From contig NZ_JAIVFN010000006.1 in NCBI RefSeq assembly GCF_030015065.1, forward strand, positions 18,834 to 82,833: a stretch of DNA of 64,000 bases, written 5' to 3'. Source of the DNA: Xanthobacter autotrophicus (GTDB lineage Bacteria > Pseudomonadota > Alphaproteobacteria > Rhizobiales > Xanthobacteraceae). Below, one piece after another: positions 46,141 to 58,483 of the stretch. The first letter of the stretch is position 1; each line of letters starts with the position of its first letter. The notes below the pieces were generated by a model, which was given only the letters and a program-made list of their open reading frames with translations, did no database searches and had not been told where the DNA came from. The position numbers and the translations under genes were made by a program.

Positions 46141-46740
46141 ATGACGACGTTTCGCAATCTGATGCTCGCCGGCGCGCTGCTGCTCTCGACGCCGGGCTTC
46201 GCCGAGGACGCGCACCATCCGCCGGAGGCCCAGCCTGCTGCGCCCCAGGCTGCCGCGCCGGCACCGCAGCCATCTCAGGCCACGCCGACGCCAGGTGGCC
46301 CTCAAGGCATGATGGGGCCGGGCATGATGGGGATGATGGGCCAGGGTGGCATGGGCATGATGGGCGGCGGAAACGCAGGGGCCGGCATGGGGATGAGCCA
46401 GATGATGGACCCCGACCGCATCGCAGGGCGCATCGCCTTCCTGAAGGCCGAACTGAAGATCACTGAGGCGCAGCAGCCCCTGTGGAGCGCATTCACGGAA
46501 GCGCTCAAGGCCAATCGCGCCATGATGGGTGACATGCAGGAGATGATGATGGCCGCGCAGGGCGGCTCGGCGCCGACCCTGCCGCAGCGGATCGACGGTC
46601 ACGAGCGCATGCTCGTCGCCCGCCTCGAAGCGGTGCGCCGCCTCAAGGCCGCGCTCGGGCCGCTCTACGCGTCGTTCGACGAAGCGCAGAAGCGCACGGC
46701 GGACCAGCTCATGATGCCGGGTGGAATGGGCCCCATGTGA
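46141..46740 (+). CDS. Spy/CpxP-like periplasmic Met-rich protein
   Basis: This 199-residue exported protein has a signal peptide (about 1-21, LAGALLLSTPGFAED). A Pro/Ala/Gln linker and a Met/Gly repeat (MMGPGMMGMMGQGGMGMMGGG) follow. The helical domain has the LTxxQ-like segment LKITEAQQPLWSAF near 102-115. Spy-like proteins are periplasmic chaperones and often appear next to copper efflux genes. The Met repeats could bind Cu(I). It begins 2 bp after the DUF3141 stop. Confidence 0.82.
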   Translation: MTTFRNLMLAGALLLSTPGFAEDAHHPPEAQPAAPQAAAPAPQPSQATPTPGGPQGMMGPGMMGMMGQGGMGMMGGGNAGAGMGMSQMMDPDRIAGRIAFLKAELKITEAQQPLWSAFTEALKANRAMMGDMQEMMMAAQGGSAPTLPQRIDGHERMLVARLEAVRRLKAALGPLYASFDEAQKRTADQLMMPGGMGPM

Positions 46741-46807
46741 GCGTCGAACCTCGCTGGCGGGTCGGCGATCGCAGCCGGCCTGCTTCGCTCAGGTGGAGGA
46801 GGACCAA

Positions 46808-47097
46808 ATGTCCTTGCATGACGACACCGGCCATATGCCGCGGCCCGGCAATGACACCGGCACGCGCGCCCCGCACCGAAGCTTCTGGCGCTCGCCCGGC
46901 GGCATCGTCGCCATCGGCTTTCTTCTCGCGGTGGCCTTTCTTTTGTTCTCGGAGCACCGCGTCCATGCGCTGGGGTATCTGCCCTTCCTCCTGCTGCTCG
47001 CCTGCCCGCTGATGCACATGTTCATGCATCACGGCCACGGCCATCATGCGGGACACCAGCCAGGCGAACGGCCGCCGGGTCCCGATGGGGGCAACCG

Positions 47098-47101
<4 letters not shown>
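46808..47101 (+). CDS. DUF2933 small membrane protein
   Basis: This 97-residue protein has two adjacent hydrophobic helices ([20 protein letters not shown] and [20 protein letters not shown]) and a His-rich tail ([15 protein letters not shown]). This is the DUF2933 layout seen beside copper P-type ATPases. The ATG at 46808 follows GTGGAGGAGG. The stop overlaps the ATG of the next gene (ATGA). The His tail suggests a metal-handling helper; function is not established. Confidence 0.8.
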
Positions 47102-50151
<3,050 letters not shown>

Positions 50152-50203
50152 GGCGTCCTCGTTCTTGGACTGCAGAGACGGATCCGGCTCCAGGGAGGGA
50201 ACC

Positions 50204-50323
50204 ATGCTGAATTTCGACGGAATGATGGGCTCCGGCATGTGGGGGATGTGGCTGTTCGGCCTCCTGATCCTGGTCCTGGTCGTCCTCGGGATCGCGGCGC
50301 TCCTCAAGTATCTCGGCCGATGA
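50204..50323 (+). CDS. Tiny Met-rich single-helix membrane peptide
   Basis: This 39-residue peptide has MLNFDGMMGSGMWGMWLFG at the start and one hydrophobic helix (LLILVLVVLGIAALL). Similar small proteins occur next to copper ATPases, sometimes with a SHOCT tail, which is missing here. The CAGGGAGGGA ribosome site is strong and 5 bp from the ATG. It may modulate the ATPase or bind Cu(I) via Met; this is inferred. Confidence 0.65.
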   Translation: MLNFDGMMGSGMWGMWLFGLLILVLVVLGIAALLKYLGR

Positions 50324-50346
50324 GAGTGCGTCCCGGGGACGAAAGG

Positions 50347-50371
50347 GGTGGGCAGGCCAAGCCTGTCCACC
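50347..50371. terminator. Hairpin between convergent genes
   Basis: An 11-bp stem (GGTGGGCAGGC/GCCTGTCCACC, one G-U pair) with a 3-nt loop lies between the end of the plus-strand copper genes and the end of the minus-strand MFS pseudogene. It lacks a clear T-run, so it is a weak or bidirectional terminator. Confidence 0.45.
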
Positions 50372-50427
50372 GCCCCCTGTCGGACAGGACCAGCGCGCCT
50401 CCCGCGACGATGGTCGGCGGGACCGCC

Positions 50428-51657
50428 TCAGGACTTCCGGCTGGGATCGAAGGTGATCACGAGCGCGGATGCGAGGAGGGCGAAGACGGCGCCGACGATG
50501 AACGTCGCCCGGGCGCCACTGATGTCCCACAGCAGCCCGGCGGCAAGGCTCGCCGCCAGCGTCGCGAGGCCAGTGGCGAGGTTGAACAGGCCGAAGGCTG
50601 ATCCGCGCAGCGCCGCCGGGGCGTTCTGGGCCACGAGCTTGGCGAGAAGGCCCTGGGTGAGCGCCATGAGCGCGCCCCACAAGCCGATGCCGAGGAACGC
50701 CCCCCACAGGCCCGGGACGAAGGCGAGGGAGAGGTCGGCCGCCACCAGCACGGCAAGGCCGCTGAGCAAAAGCCGCTCCGGCGGCGCCTGATCCGACCAG
50801 GCGCCGGCGGGTTAGGCGCCGAGGGAATAGACGACATTCATCGCGACGAGCACGAACGGAGCGAGCGCCAGCGGCAGTCCCTCGTCGTAGGCATTCAGGA
50901 CGAGGAAGGCCTCGCTGAAGCGCGCGAGCGTGAAGACGACACCGATGGCCACGACGACAAGGAAGGGACGTTCGAGGCGCCTGAGATCCGCGATCCGCAC
51001 CGGTGGAGGCCGGCCTGTTCCAACCGTGCCCACGGACCTGTCCTCGACGCCGAGGACGACGCAGAGCACGGCAAGAGCGCCGGGAACGAGGGCGACCCAG
51101 AAGACGGCCCGCATGTCGTCGGCGAACAGCGCCATCAGCGCGACGGCAAGCAGCGGCCCGACGAAGGCGCCCACCGTGTCGAGGGCCTGGCGCAGGCCAT
51201 AGGCGCGTCCGCGGATCTCGGGCGGGGTGACGTCGGCCGCAAGCGCATCGCAGGGCGCGCCCCGGATGCCCTTGCCGACGCGGTCGGCGAAGCGCGCGGC
51301 GAACACCATCGCCGGAGCGCCGGCCAGGGCAAAGAACGGCTTGGATGCGGCGCCGAACCCGTAGCCGAGCAGGATCAGCGGCTTGCGCCGACCGAAGTGG
51401 TCCGACAAATAGCCCGAGAAGACCTTCGCGATCTGCGCGCTGGATTCCCCCACGCCCTCGATCATGCCCATCATGGCGACGCTCGCACCGAGGGTGCCGG
51501 CGAGGAAGAGCGGCAGCAGCGCGTGGATCATCTCGGACGAGATTTCCATGAACATGCTGACGAAGCCGAGGGCCCAGACGGTCCTCGGGATGGCGGGGCG
51601 CGGACCTGCAGCCTCCCGCCAGGCTTCCTGCTGCTTCCTGTCCACCTCGATCGTCAA
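50428..51657 (-). pseudogene. MFS transporter interrupted by an in-frame TAA
   Basis: This is an MFS protein of about 409 codons with early motifs WALGFVSMFMEISSEMIHALLP and LSDHFGRRKPLILLGYGFGA. The frame is closed by TAA at 50812-50814 (plus-strand TTA). Translation continues in the same frame as PAGAWSDQAPPERLLLSGLAVLVAA to 50428. The context YSLGA-stop-PAGAWSD corresponds to the family pattern A-Y-P-A-G, so a Tyr codon has probably become TAA. The start is probably TTG at 51657, overlapping the multicopper oxidase stop, or GTG at 51645. A truncated product of about 281 residues would lack the last four or so helices. Confidence 0.8.
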
Positions 51658-53174
51658 GCCACCTTCACCACCGCCATCATCCCGGTGGCCATGTGATAGA
51701 GGTGGTGGCAGTGCAGGAACCACTCGCCCCTCTGCCCGGCATCGAAGGCGATGGTCACGGGCGTGTGCGGCGGCACCATCACCGTGTCGCGCAGGGCGCC
51801 TGCAAAGCGGCGCCCGCCGATGCCCACCACCTGGAAATGGTGGCCGTGCAGGTGCATGGGATGGCTCATGCCGGTGGGGTTCAGGAAGGTCATCTCCACC
51901 CGCTCGCCCTGCTGCACGCTGAAGGGCACGTCCTCCCCGTGGATGCGGCCGTTGATGGTCCAGCGATAGCCCGGCTCCTCGCCCAGCATGATGGGGAAGA
52001 CCTTGTCCGCCCGCCGCGCCGGGAGAGGATTTAAGGCGGAAAGCCGCCCCTCGAAGGCGAGGTCGAGAAGCCCCTGCGGTCTGTCGGCCGTCTCCCCGAG
52101 GCGGGCGATGGCAGCACCGGCCGTCGCCAGCACGAAGCCGGTGCGACGGGGCGAGGCCTCCACCTGCGCCAGCACCGGAAAGGCACCGCCCCCTGCCGGG
52201 ATCTCCACGAGGAGGTCGATGCGCTGTCCCTGGGCGAGCGGAAAGGCATCCGCCACCAGCGGGGCGCAAGGCGTGCCATCGACCGCGATGCAGGTCGCCT
52301 TCAGGCCCGGCACGGTTATGAAGAAGGCGGTGGCGGTGCCGCCATTGATGATGCGGAGCCGCACCCGACCGCCCTTCTCCACCTGCACCACCTCGGGATC
52401 GGCGAGGGTGCGGCGGTTGGCAAGGAAGGCGTCGTAGGCAACATCGTTGGCGTGCACCATCATGCCGCCGCCTTGCATACCTCCCCCCTGCATCGCGGCG
52501 CCCATTCCAGCGCCCGGCCCGGCACCCATTCCCCCCATGCCGTGGCCGGAGTGGTCCATTCCCGGCATCGCCATTCCCGGCATGCCTTGCATCTGCTGGC
52601 CCATGCCGTGACCACCGTGGCCGCCGTGTGCGTTCGCTCCGCCGAGTTCGGCCAGGATCTCCTCCGGGCTGCGGAAGGAGAAGTCGTGCAGCATCACCAC
52701 CACGTCCTGGACATCGCCCGCGTCCGCCTCCCGGGTGACGAGGGGCGCGGCGAGCAATTGCTGCTCGCTCAAGGTGTGGGAGTGCATCCAGTGGGTGCCC
52801 GGGGTAAGGCGGAAATCCACCTGATCGATGCCCCCGGGGGCAAGTTCGCCGCCATTGGGACGGGCGAGGTCCTGGTCCGGCGGGGCGAAGATCTGGCCGT
52901 GCCAGTGCATCACCGCAGGGCTCTGCGAGGCGTTGAGCACCGCGCCGGTGAGCCGGTCTCCCTCCTTGGCGAAGAGGCCCTCGCCGGAAGGGCCCTTAAC
53001 GGCGAACACCTTCGCCGCCTTGCCGTTCACGTCGAGGGTGAGGCTTTCCACCGTGAGAAGCGGAGCCGCAAGGGCGCGCTGCCAGCCGCTGGAGAAGGCG
53101 AGGGCGCCGAGCGCCGCGCCACCGGTCAGGACGGCGCGGCGGGAGAGGGCGGATTGGAACACGGGTCGGGTCAT
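51654..53174 (-). CDS. Periplasmic multicopper oxidase (CopA/CueO-type)
   Basis: This 506-residue blue copper oxidase probably oxidises Cu(I) to Cu(II) in the periplasm. It has a Tat-type signal (SRRAVLTGGAALGALAFSSG). Copper ligands are in MHWHGQ, HWMHSHT, HPMHLHGHHF and WFLHCHHLYHMATGM, the last with the type-1 Cys, His and Met. A long Met/Gly/His insertion (about 180-245: GMGQQMQGMPGMAMPGMDHS and following) is typical of copper-tolerance oxidases. The start is fixed by the ATG at 53174. It lies 62 bp after a small periplasmic gene in the CusBA operon. Confidence 0.9.
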   Translation of the reverse strand: MTRPVFQSALSRRAVLTGGAALGALAFSSGWQRALAAPLLTVESLTLDVNGKAAKVFAVKGPSGEGLFAKEGDRLTGAVLNASQSPAVMHWHGQIFAPPDQDLARPNGGELAPGGIDQVDFRLTPGTHWMHSHTLSEQQLLAAPLVTREADAGDVQDVVVMLHDFSFRSPEEILAELGGANAHGGHGGHGMGQQMQGMPGMAMPGMDHSGHGMGGMGAGPGAGMGAAMQGGGMQGGGMMVHANDVAYDAFLANRRTLADPEVVQVEKGGRVRLRIINGGTATAFFITVPGLKATCIAVDGTPCAPLVADAFPLAQGQRIDLLVEIPAGGGAFPVLAQVEASPRRTGFVLATAGAAIARLGETADRPQGLLDLAFEGRLSALNPLPARRADKVFPIMLGEEPGYRWTINGRIHGEDVPFSVQQGERVEMTFLNPTGMSHPMHLHGHHFQVVGIGGRRFAGALRDTVMVPPHTPVTIAFDAGQRGEWFLHCHHLYHMATGMMAVVKVA

Positions 53175-53236
53175 GATCGGCCTCTTTGGCTCGTCGCCGG
53201 GCAGACGAGGCGAAGCGAAGGGGTTTCGGGCGGTCT

Positions 53237-53611
53237 TCAATATTTGGCCTGAGCGGAGGCGCCGTCGGGCGCGGAGATCTGGACCACGCCCTTCACGCCC
53301 TTTGGGATGGCAACCGCCGCCGTCCCGGCGAGCCGGTTGCCGCCGGCGGGCGAGAGGGGAAAGCGCTGGGCCTTGCCGTCCACCACGAGGATGGCGTTGG
53401 CCTTGAAGCCCTCGGCCGCCACCGGCTTGTCGGCGCCGTCGCTCAGATAAAGCGCGACATTGGGCGTGCCGTCGGCCACCAGCTCCGCGTGGTAATGGCC
53501 GGCATCCACCCGCACCCCGCCGTTCGCCCCCGCGCCGGGCTCGTGGGCCAGGACGGGCAAGGCGACCAGCGGGAGACTGAGGACGGCCGGCAAAAGGCGG
53601 CGAAAGATCAT
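53237..53611 (-). CDS. Periplasmic hypothetical protein in the Cus operon
   Basis: This 124-residue exported protein has a signal peptide (LLPAVLSLPLVALPVLAHE, cleavage likely after VLA). The mature beta-rich region starts with HEPGAGANGGVRVDAGHYHAELVADG. The His-x-Gly start could bind metal. It occurs between the RND pump and the multicopper oxidase. I do not recognise a named family, but similar small proteins accompany CzcA/CusA genes. Confidence 0.65.
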   Translation of the reverse strand: MIFRRLLPAVLSLPLVALPVLAHEPGAGANGGVRVDAGHYHAELVADGTPNVALYLSDGADKPVAAEGFKANAILVVDGKAQRFPLSPAGGNRLAGTAAVAIPKGVKGVVQISAPDGASAQAKY

Positions 53612-53623
53612 GACAGGCTCCGG

Positions 53624-56600
53624 TCAGAAGGCGTCCGCGCGGGCGGCGGCGGTGGAGGGGGCGGTCTCCCACGCCGCTGCCACCAGCCGCTCCAGCGGGC
53701 GTCGGCCATGGCGCAGGACGAGGACGGGGGTGAGAACGGCGTCGAGCAGCGTGGCACTGACCAGGCCGCCGAAAATGGTGATGGCGACGGGGTGGAGGAT
53801 CTCCTTGCCCGGAACCTCGGCCCCGCTCATGAGCGGCAGCAAAGCGATGCCGGCGGACGCGGCGGTCATCAGCACCGGCGTCAGCCGCTCCAGGCTGCCG
53901 CGCATCACCAGAGCGGGGCCGAACGCCATGCCCTCGGCGATGGCGAGATTGATGATGTGACTGATCTTCAGGATGCCGTTGCGCGCGGCGATGCCGGTGA
54001 GCGTCACGAAGCCGATCATGCTCGCCACCGACAGGGGCTGCCCGGCGATCCACAGCGCCACCACCGCGCCGATGAGCGCCAGCGGCACGCTCCCCATGAT
54101 GATGGCGGCGAACAGCGCCGAGCGGTAGCGGCTGTAGAGGAGCGCGAAAACGAGTAGCGCCGACACTGCGGACAGGCCGCCGATGGTGCGCATGGATTGC
54201 TCCTGCGCGGCGAAGGTGCCCTCAAGGCTCGCGGAGATGCCGGCCGGCAGTGCGGTCGCCGCGATCACTTCACGCATGTCGGCCACCACCACCGCCACGT
54301 CGCGCCCGCCGGAGGTGTTGGCCAGCACGACGATGCGCCGGCGCCCGCCCTCGCGCAGGATCTGGTTCGGCCCGTCCGTCTCCGTCACCTCGGCGACCTG
54401 CGAGAGCGGCACCCAGCCAGAGGGCGTCTCGATCAGCAGGCCCGAAAGTCCCTCCGTGGTGCGCGCCGCATCGGGCAGGCGGACCACCACGTCGAAGCGC
54501 CGCGCGCCGTCCACGAGGCGGGAGACCACGCGGCCGTTGGAAAGCCGCTCCAGCGCGTCCGTCACCTGCGCGGGCTGGAGGCCGTAGAGGGCGGCGCGGC
54601 CATAATCCACGCGCACCGTCACTTCCGGCACGCGCACCTGCCGCTCCACCTGCAGGTCCGCAAGGCCGGGAATGCCGGCGAGGCGCCCCCGCAGGTCTTC
54701 CGCCGTAGTTCGCAGGGTATCGAGGTCGTCGCCGAACAGCTTCAGGGCGATCTCGGCCCGCACGCCGGAGAGCATGTGGTCCAGCCGGTGGGAGATGGGC
54801 TGGCCCAGGTTGAAGGCGGCCGGCAGCACCGCGAGGCGGTCGCGGATGTCGGCGGTGATCTCGGCGCGGCTGCGGGCGGAGGGTCCTAGATCCACCTCGA
54901 TCTCGGAGGCATGGACGCCCTCGGCGTGTTCGTCGAGCTCGGCCCGGCCGGTGCGCCGACCCACCGCCTTCACCTCCGGCACGTCCAGGATGAGCTTTTC
55001 GGCGACAAGGCCCATGCGATGGCTCTCGGCGAGGGAAAGGCCCGGCCGGAAGGACATGGAGATGGTGAGCGAGCCCTCGTTGAACGGCGGCAGGAAGGCG
55101 CGCGGCAGGCCCACGGCGGCCGCCACCGCCGCGAGGAAGAGAAGCGCGGCTGCGCACATCACGAGGCGCTGGTGGCGGAAGGCGGCGGCGAGCAGGCCGG
55201 CGTATCCGCGCTTCAGACCCCGCACCAGCACGCTCTCCCGCTCCACATGGCGGCTGAGTGCGGGGAGCAGGTAAAAGGCGAGCACCGGCGTGAGCGTGAC
55301 GGAGGTGACAAGGCTCGCGAGGATCGAGACGATATAGGCCTGCCCCAGCGGCGCGAACAGTCGCCCCTCGATGCCCGGCAGCGCGAACAAGGGCACGAAC
55401 ACCAGCACGATGATGAGCGTGGCGTAGACGATGCCGGAGCGCACCTCCCGGCTCGCCGCCACCACCACGTCGAATACCGGCCGCGGCGCCGCGGCGGCGG
55501 CATTCTCGCGCAGGCGGCGGAAGATGTTCTCCACGTCCACCACCGCGTCATCCACCAGCTCGCCGATGGCGATGGCGAGGCCGCCCAGCGTCATGGTGTT
55601 GATGGAGAGGCCGAAGGCGTGGAACACGATGGCCGTGGCGAGGATCGACACGGGTATAGCGGTGAGCGAGATGAAGGTGGTGCGCCAGTTGACGAGGAAA
55701 AGGAACAGCACCACGGCCACCACCGCCATGGCCTCCATCAGCACCTTTTCCACGTTGCCGATGGAGGCGGCGATGAAGTCGGCCTGCCGGAACACCGGCG
55801 GCGAAATGCGGATGCCGTTGGGCAGCGTGCGGTTCAGGTCGTTGACCGCGTCCTCCACCGCGCGGGTGAGGGCGATCGTGTCCACCTCCGGCTGCTTCTC
55901 CACCGAGACGATCACCGCCGGCCGGCCCATGTAGCCGGCATCGCCCCGCTTCATGCGGGCCGCGTAATCCACCTGCGCCACCTGGTGCAGGAAGACGGTG
56001 CCGCCGGCGGGGCGGGGCAGCACCAGCCCCTTCAGGTCGTCGAGGCTGAGGGTGCGGCCGATGTTGCGGATCAGGAACTCGCGCCCGCCATGGTCAGCAA
56101 AGCCACCGCCCGAATTGGTGCCGAACTGCGCCACCGCCTTTTCCAGCGCATCGAGGGAGATGCCATGGGCGCGCATGGCCGCAGGGTCCGGCGAAACGCG
56201 GAACTGCCGCACTTCCCCGCCCATGGGGATGACCTGCGCGATGCCGGGAATGGCGAGCAGGCGCGGGCGGATGATGAAGTCCGCCGCCTCGCGCACCGCC
56301 ATGGGGGACGCAGTGTCGCTCGTCACCGCGAACATCAGGATCTGCCCCATGATGGAGCTGATGGGCCCCATCTGCGGGGCAACGTTCGCCGGCAGCCGGT
56401 CCCGCACCAAAGCGATGCGCTCGGCGATCTGCTGGCGGTCGCGGAAGATGTCGGTGCCGAAATCGAACTCCACATAGAGGACGGAGAGCCCCACCCCCGA
56501 GACCGAACGCAGGCGGATGAGGCCCGGCAGGCCGTTCATCGCCGTCTCCAACGGGAAGGTGACAAGCTGTTCCACCTCGGCCGGGGCAAGGCCCTCCGCC

Positions 56601-56755
56601 TCGGTCATGATGGTGACGGTGGGCCGGTTGAGGTCGGGCAGCACATCCACCGGCAGGCGGGTGACCGCAAAGGCGCCGGTGACCACCAGCACGAGGGACA
56701 GCGCCAGCACCAGCAGGCGGTTTTTGAGGGACTGGGTGACGAGGAAGCTGAACAT
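53624..56755 (-). CDS. Heavy-metal RND efflux permease (CusA/CzcA family)
   Basis: This 1,043-residue HME-RND pump has TM1 (KNRLLVLALSLVLVVTGAFAV) and the family-specific DVLPDLNRPTVTIMTEAEGL. The TM4 acidic region GGLAIAIGELVDDAVVDVENIF carries the proton-relay Asp/Glu residues, and a second half repeats the fold. The missing DFG-x-D-type spacing of Czc, together with Cu genes nearby, favours Cu(I)/Ag(I). It exports metal from the periplasm or cytoplasm with the adaptor encoded 10 bp upstream. The C-terminus ends in AWETAPSTAAARADAF without a His tail. Confidence 0.9.
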   Translation of the reverse strand: MFSFLVTQSLKNRLLVLALSLVLVVTGAFAVTRLPVDVLPDLNRPTVTIMTEAEGLAPAEVEQLVTFPLETAMNGLPGLIRLRSVSGVGLSVLYVEFDFGTDIFRDRQQIAERIALVRDRLPANVAPQMGPISSIMGQILMFAVTSDTASPMAVREAADFIIRPRLLAIPGIAQVIPMGGEVRQFRVSPDPAAMRAHGISLDALEKAVAQFGTNSGGGFADHGGREFLIRNIGRTLSLDDLKGLVLPRPAGGTVFLHQVAQVDYAARMKRGDAGYMGRPAVIVSVEKQPEVDTIALTRAVEDAVNDLNRTLPNGIRISPPVFRQADFIAASIGNVEKVLMEAMAVVAVVLFLFLVNWRTTFISLTAIPVSILATAIVFHAFGLSINTMTLGGLAIAIGELVDDAVVDVENIFRRLRENAAAAAPRPVFDVVVAASREVRSGIVYATLIIVLVFVPLFALPGIEGRLFAPLGQAYIVSILASLVTSVTLTPVLAFYLLPALSRHVERESVLVRGLKRGYAGLLAAAFRHQRLVMCAAALLFLAAVAAAVGLPRAFLPPFNEGSLTISMSFRPGLSLAESHRMGLVAEKLILDVPEVKAVGRRTGRAELDEHAEGVHASEIEVDLGPSARSRAEITADIRDRLAVLPAAFNLGQPISHRLDHMLSGVRAEIALKLFGDDLDTLRTTAEDLRGRLAGIPGLADLQVERQVRVPEVTVRVDYGRAALYGLQPAQVTDALERLSNGRVVSRLVDGARRFDVVVRLPDAARTTEGLSGLLIETPSGWVPLSQVAEVTETDGPNQILREGGRRRIVVLANTSGGRDVAVVVADMREVIAATALPAGISASLEGTFAAQEQSMRTIGGLSAVSALLVFALLYSRYRSALFAAIIMGSVPLALIGAVVALWIAGQPLSVASMIGFVTLTGIAARNGILKISHIINLAIAEGMAFGPALVMRGSLERLTPVLMTAASAGIALLPLMSGAEVPGKEILHPVAITIFGGLVSATLLDAVLTPVLVLRHGRRPLERLVAAAWETAPSTAAARADAF

Positions 56756-56764
56756 CGGCCGGCC

Positions 56765-58405
56765 TCAGCGGATCTGGTCGATGAGTTCGGCGCCCTCGGT
56801 AACCACGCGGCGATCGGGCGGCAGGCCGGCCACCACCAGCACGCGGCCGGCATCGAGGGGCTCCGTCTTTACCTCGCGCGCAACGAAGCGCTCGGCTGCG
56901 ACATGTTCATAGACGATGGCCTGACCGTTCGCCCCGCGCACCACCGCCGTGCGGGGGATGGCGATGCCCATGCGCGGGGCGCCGGCCTCCGCGAGGACCG
57001 TGAGAAACTGGCCTGGACGCAGCCCCTCGGCACCCGCGGTGACGGAAAACTGCAGCGGAACGGCCTGGCTGCGGTCGGACATCCCCGCGCCCAGAAAGGT
57101 GAGCGCGACGGAGCGGCCATCGGGCAATCGCCCGGAAGCCCCGGAGCGGCCCATGTCCGGCGAGAAACCCAGCGCCTCCACCCACAGCCGATCCGGATCG
57201 ATGATGCGGAACACCACAGTGTTCGGGTCCGCCATCTGTCCCGCCACCGCGTCCGAGGTGGCGATGATGCCGGCAACGGGCGCGCGCAGCGCCTCCGGCT
57301 CGCGCTGCACCCGCTCCAGCGTGGCGCGGCGAGTCTGTAGACCCTTCAGCTCAATCTCCGTCTCCTCCACCTCGCGGCGGGTGACCGCGTTCTGGATAGC
57401 CGACAGGCGCTCATAGCGGCGCTTCACGATGGCGATCTGCTGGTCCAGCTCAAAGCCCTGCTGCTCCAGGTCCTTGAGGTCCGAGGCGCCGATGGGCGGG
57501 TGCACGAACGCGAGGATGTCGCCCGCCGCGACCTTGGTGCCGAGCGGCTTGAAGCCGCCCTGCGGCGGTGCCAGCCGCCCACCCACCGCCGTCTGCACGA
57601 GCCCGCTGGCATTGGCATCCGGCACCACCCGCCCCGGCAGTTCCACCGCGCGGGCATGGCTGGCGGAAGCCGTGACGATGGTGCGCACGCCGAGGATGCG
57701 CTGGCTGGGCTTCGGCACGATCACCGAGCCGTCGGGCAGGCGCTGGGCCGCATCGCGTGCGGAAGGCTTCGGCGTATCCGCGGCCTGCGCATCCGGCGGG
57801 AGCGCGGCGGAGGCAAGCCCCAGACCGGCAGCGAGAACGAGTGCCGCCGTGCGCCGCCGCAGCGACATCAAGAGCACGGCCGCGAGAAAGCCGATAACGA
57901 CGCCGGCACCCAAGCCCAATTGCGATCCGCCCAGCAGCGCCAGCGCCGCCGGCGCAGTGGCTCTGGGGTCGGCCGTCACCGAAGCCGCAGGCACCGTGAG
58001 AGTGGTTGCGAGCACGTCCACCGTGCCGCCGGCCGTGACCGTGAAAGCGAGGTCGTGCGTGCCCGGCTTCGCGGCGAACGGAGCGGCAACCACATAGGTG
58101 CCGGGCTCCTCGGGCTTTGCGGTCTGCGCGCCTTCGGGCGTGTCCATTTCGATGGTCGCGCGGTCCACCGGCGCGTTGTCGGTGAAGCGGTCGAGGTGGA
58201 TGGCGAGGATGCCGTCGCGCAGCACTGCCACCAGCTCGAAATCGGCGGAGGCGGCCTCGGCACGGGGGGCGAGAGACGTTACCTGAGGCGCGGCAGGCGC
58301 GCCGTGGTCGTGGCCTTCGTGCGCCATCGCGCCCGTCGCCAGCACCAGGCCGGCGAGAAGGGCCCACGACCCAAGGCCAACTCTCCGCATGAAATGACGC
58401 ACCAT
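56765..58405 (-). CDS. Heavy-metal RND periplasmic adaptor (CusB/CzcB type) with N-terminal extension
   Basis: This 546-residue adaptor has a signal peptide (LLAGLVLATGAMAHEGHDHG) and an N-terminal beta-domain of about 130 residues like those of CzcB/NccB. A second hydrophobic segment (about 155-180) is followed by the membrane-fusion core with barrel-sandwich (VPDANASGLVQTAVGGRLAPP) and helical hairpin (about 310-360). The ATG at 58390 is an alternative start. The HEGHDHG start of the mature protein may bind metal. No outer-membrane factor gene (CusC/CzcC) is seen next to it. Confidence 0.88.
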   Translation of the reverse strand: MVRHFMRRVGLGSWALLAGLVLATGAMAHEGHDHGAPAAPQVTSLAPRAEAASADFELVAVLRDGILAIHLDRFTDNAPVDRATIEMDTPEGAQTAKPEEPGTYVVAAPFAAKPGTHDLAFTVTAGGTVDVLATTLTVPAASVTADPRATAPAALALLGGSQLGLGAGVVIGFLAAVLLMSLRRRTAALVLAAGLGLASAALPPDAQAADTPKPSARDAAQRLPDGSVIVPKPSQRILGVRTIVTASASHARAVELPGRVVPDANASGLVQTAVGGRLAPPQGGFKPLGTKVAAGDILAFVHPPIGASDLKDLEQQGFELDQQIAIVKRRYERLSAIQNAVTRREVEETEIELKGLQTRRATLERVQREPEALRAPVAGIIATSDAVAGQMADPNTVVFRIIDPDRLWVEALGFSPDMGRSGASGRLPDGRSVALTFLGAGMSDRSQAVPLQFSVTAGAEGLRPGQFLTVLAEAGAPRMGIAIPRTAVVRGANGQAIVYEHVAAERFVAREVKTEPLDAGRVLVVAGLPPDRRVVTEGAELIDQIR

Positions 58406-58483
58406 CCTTCAACCCGTCCGATCCTCAATCCGGTACGGGAGCCAGATAGCGCACGGGCTGTCACGCCGCGTATCGCTTCTGTA

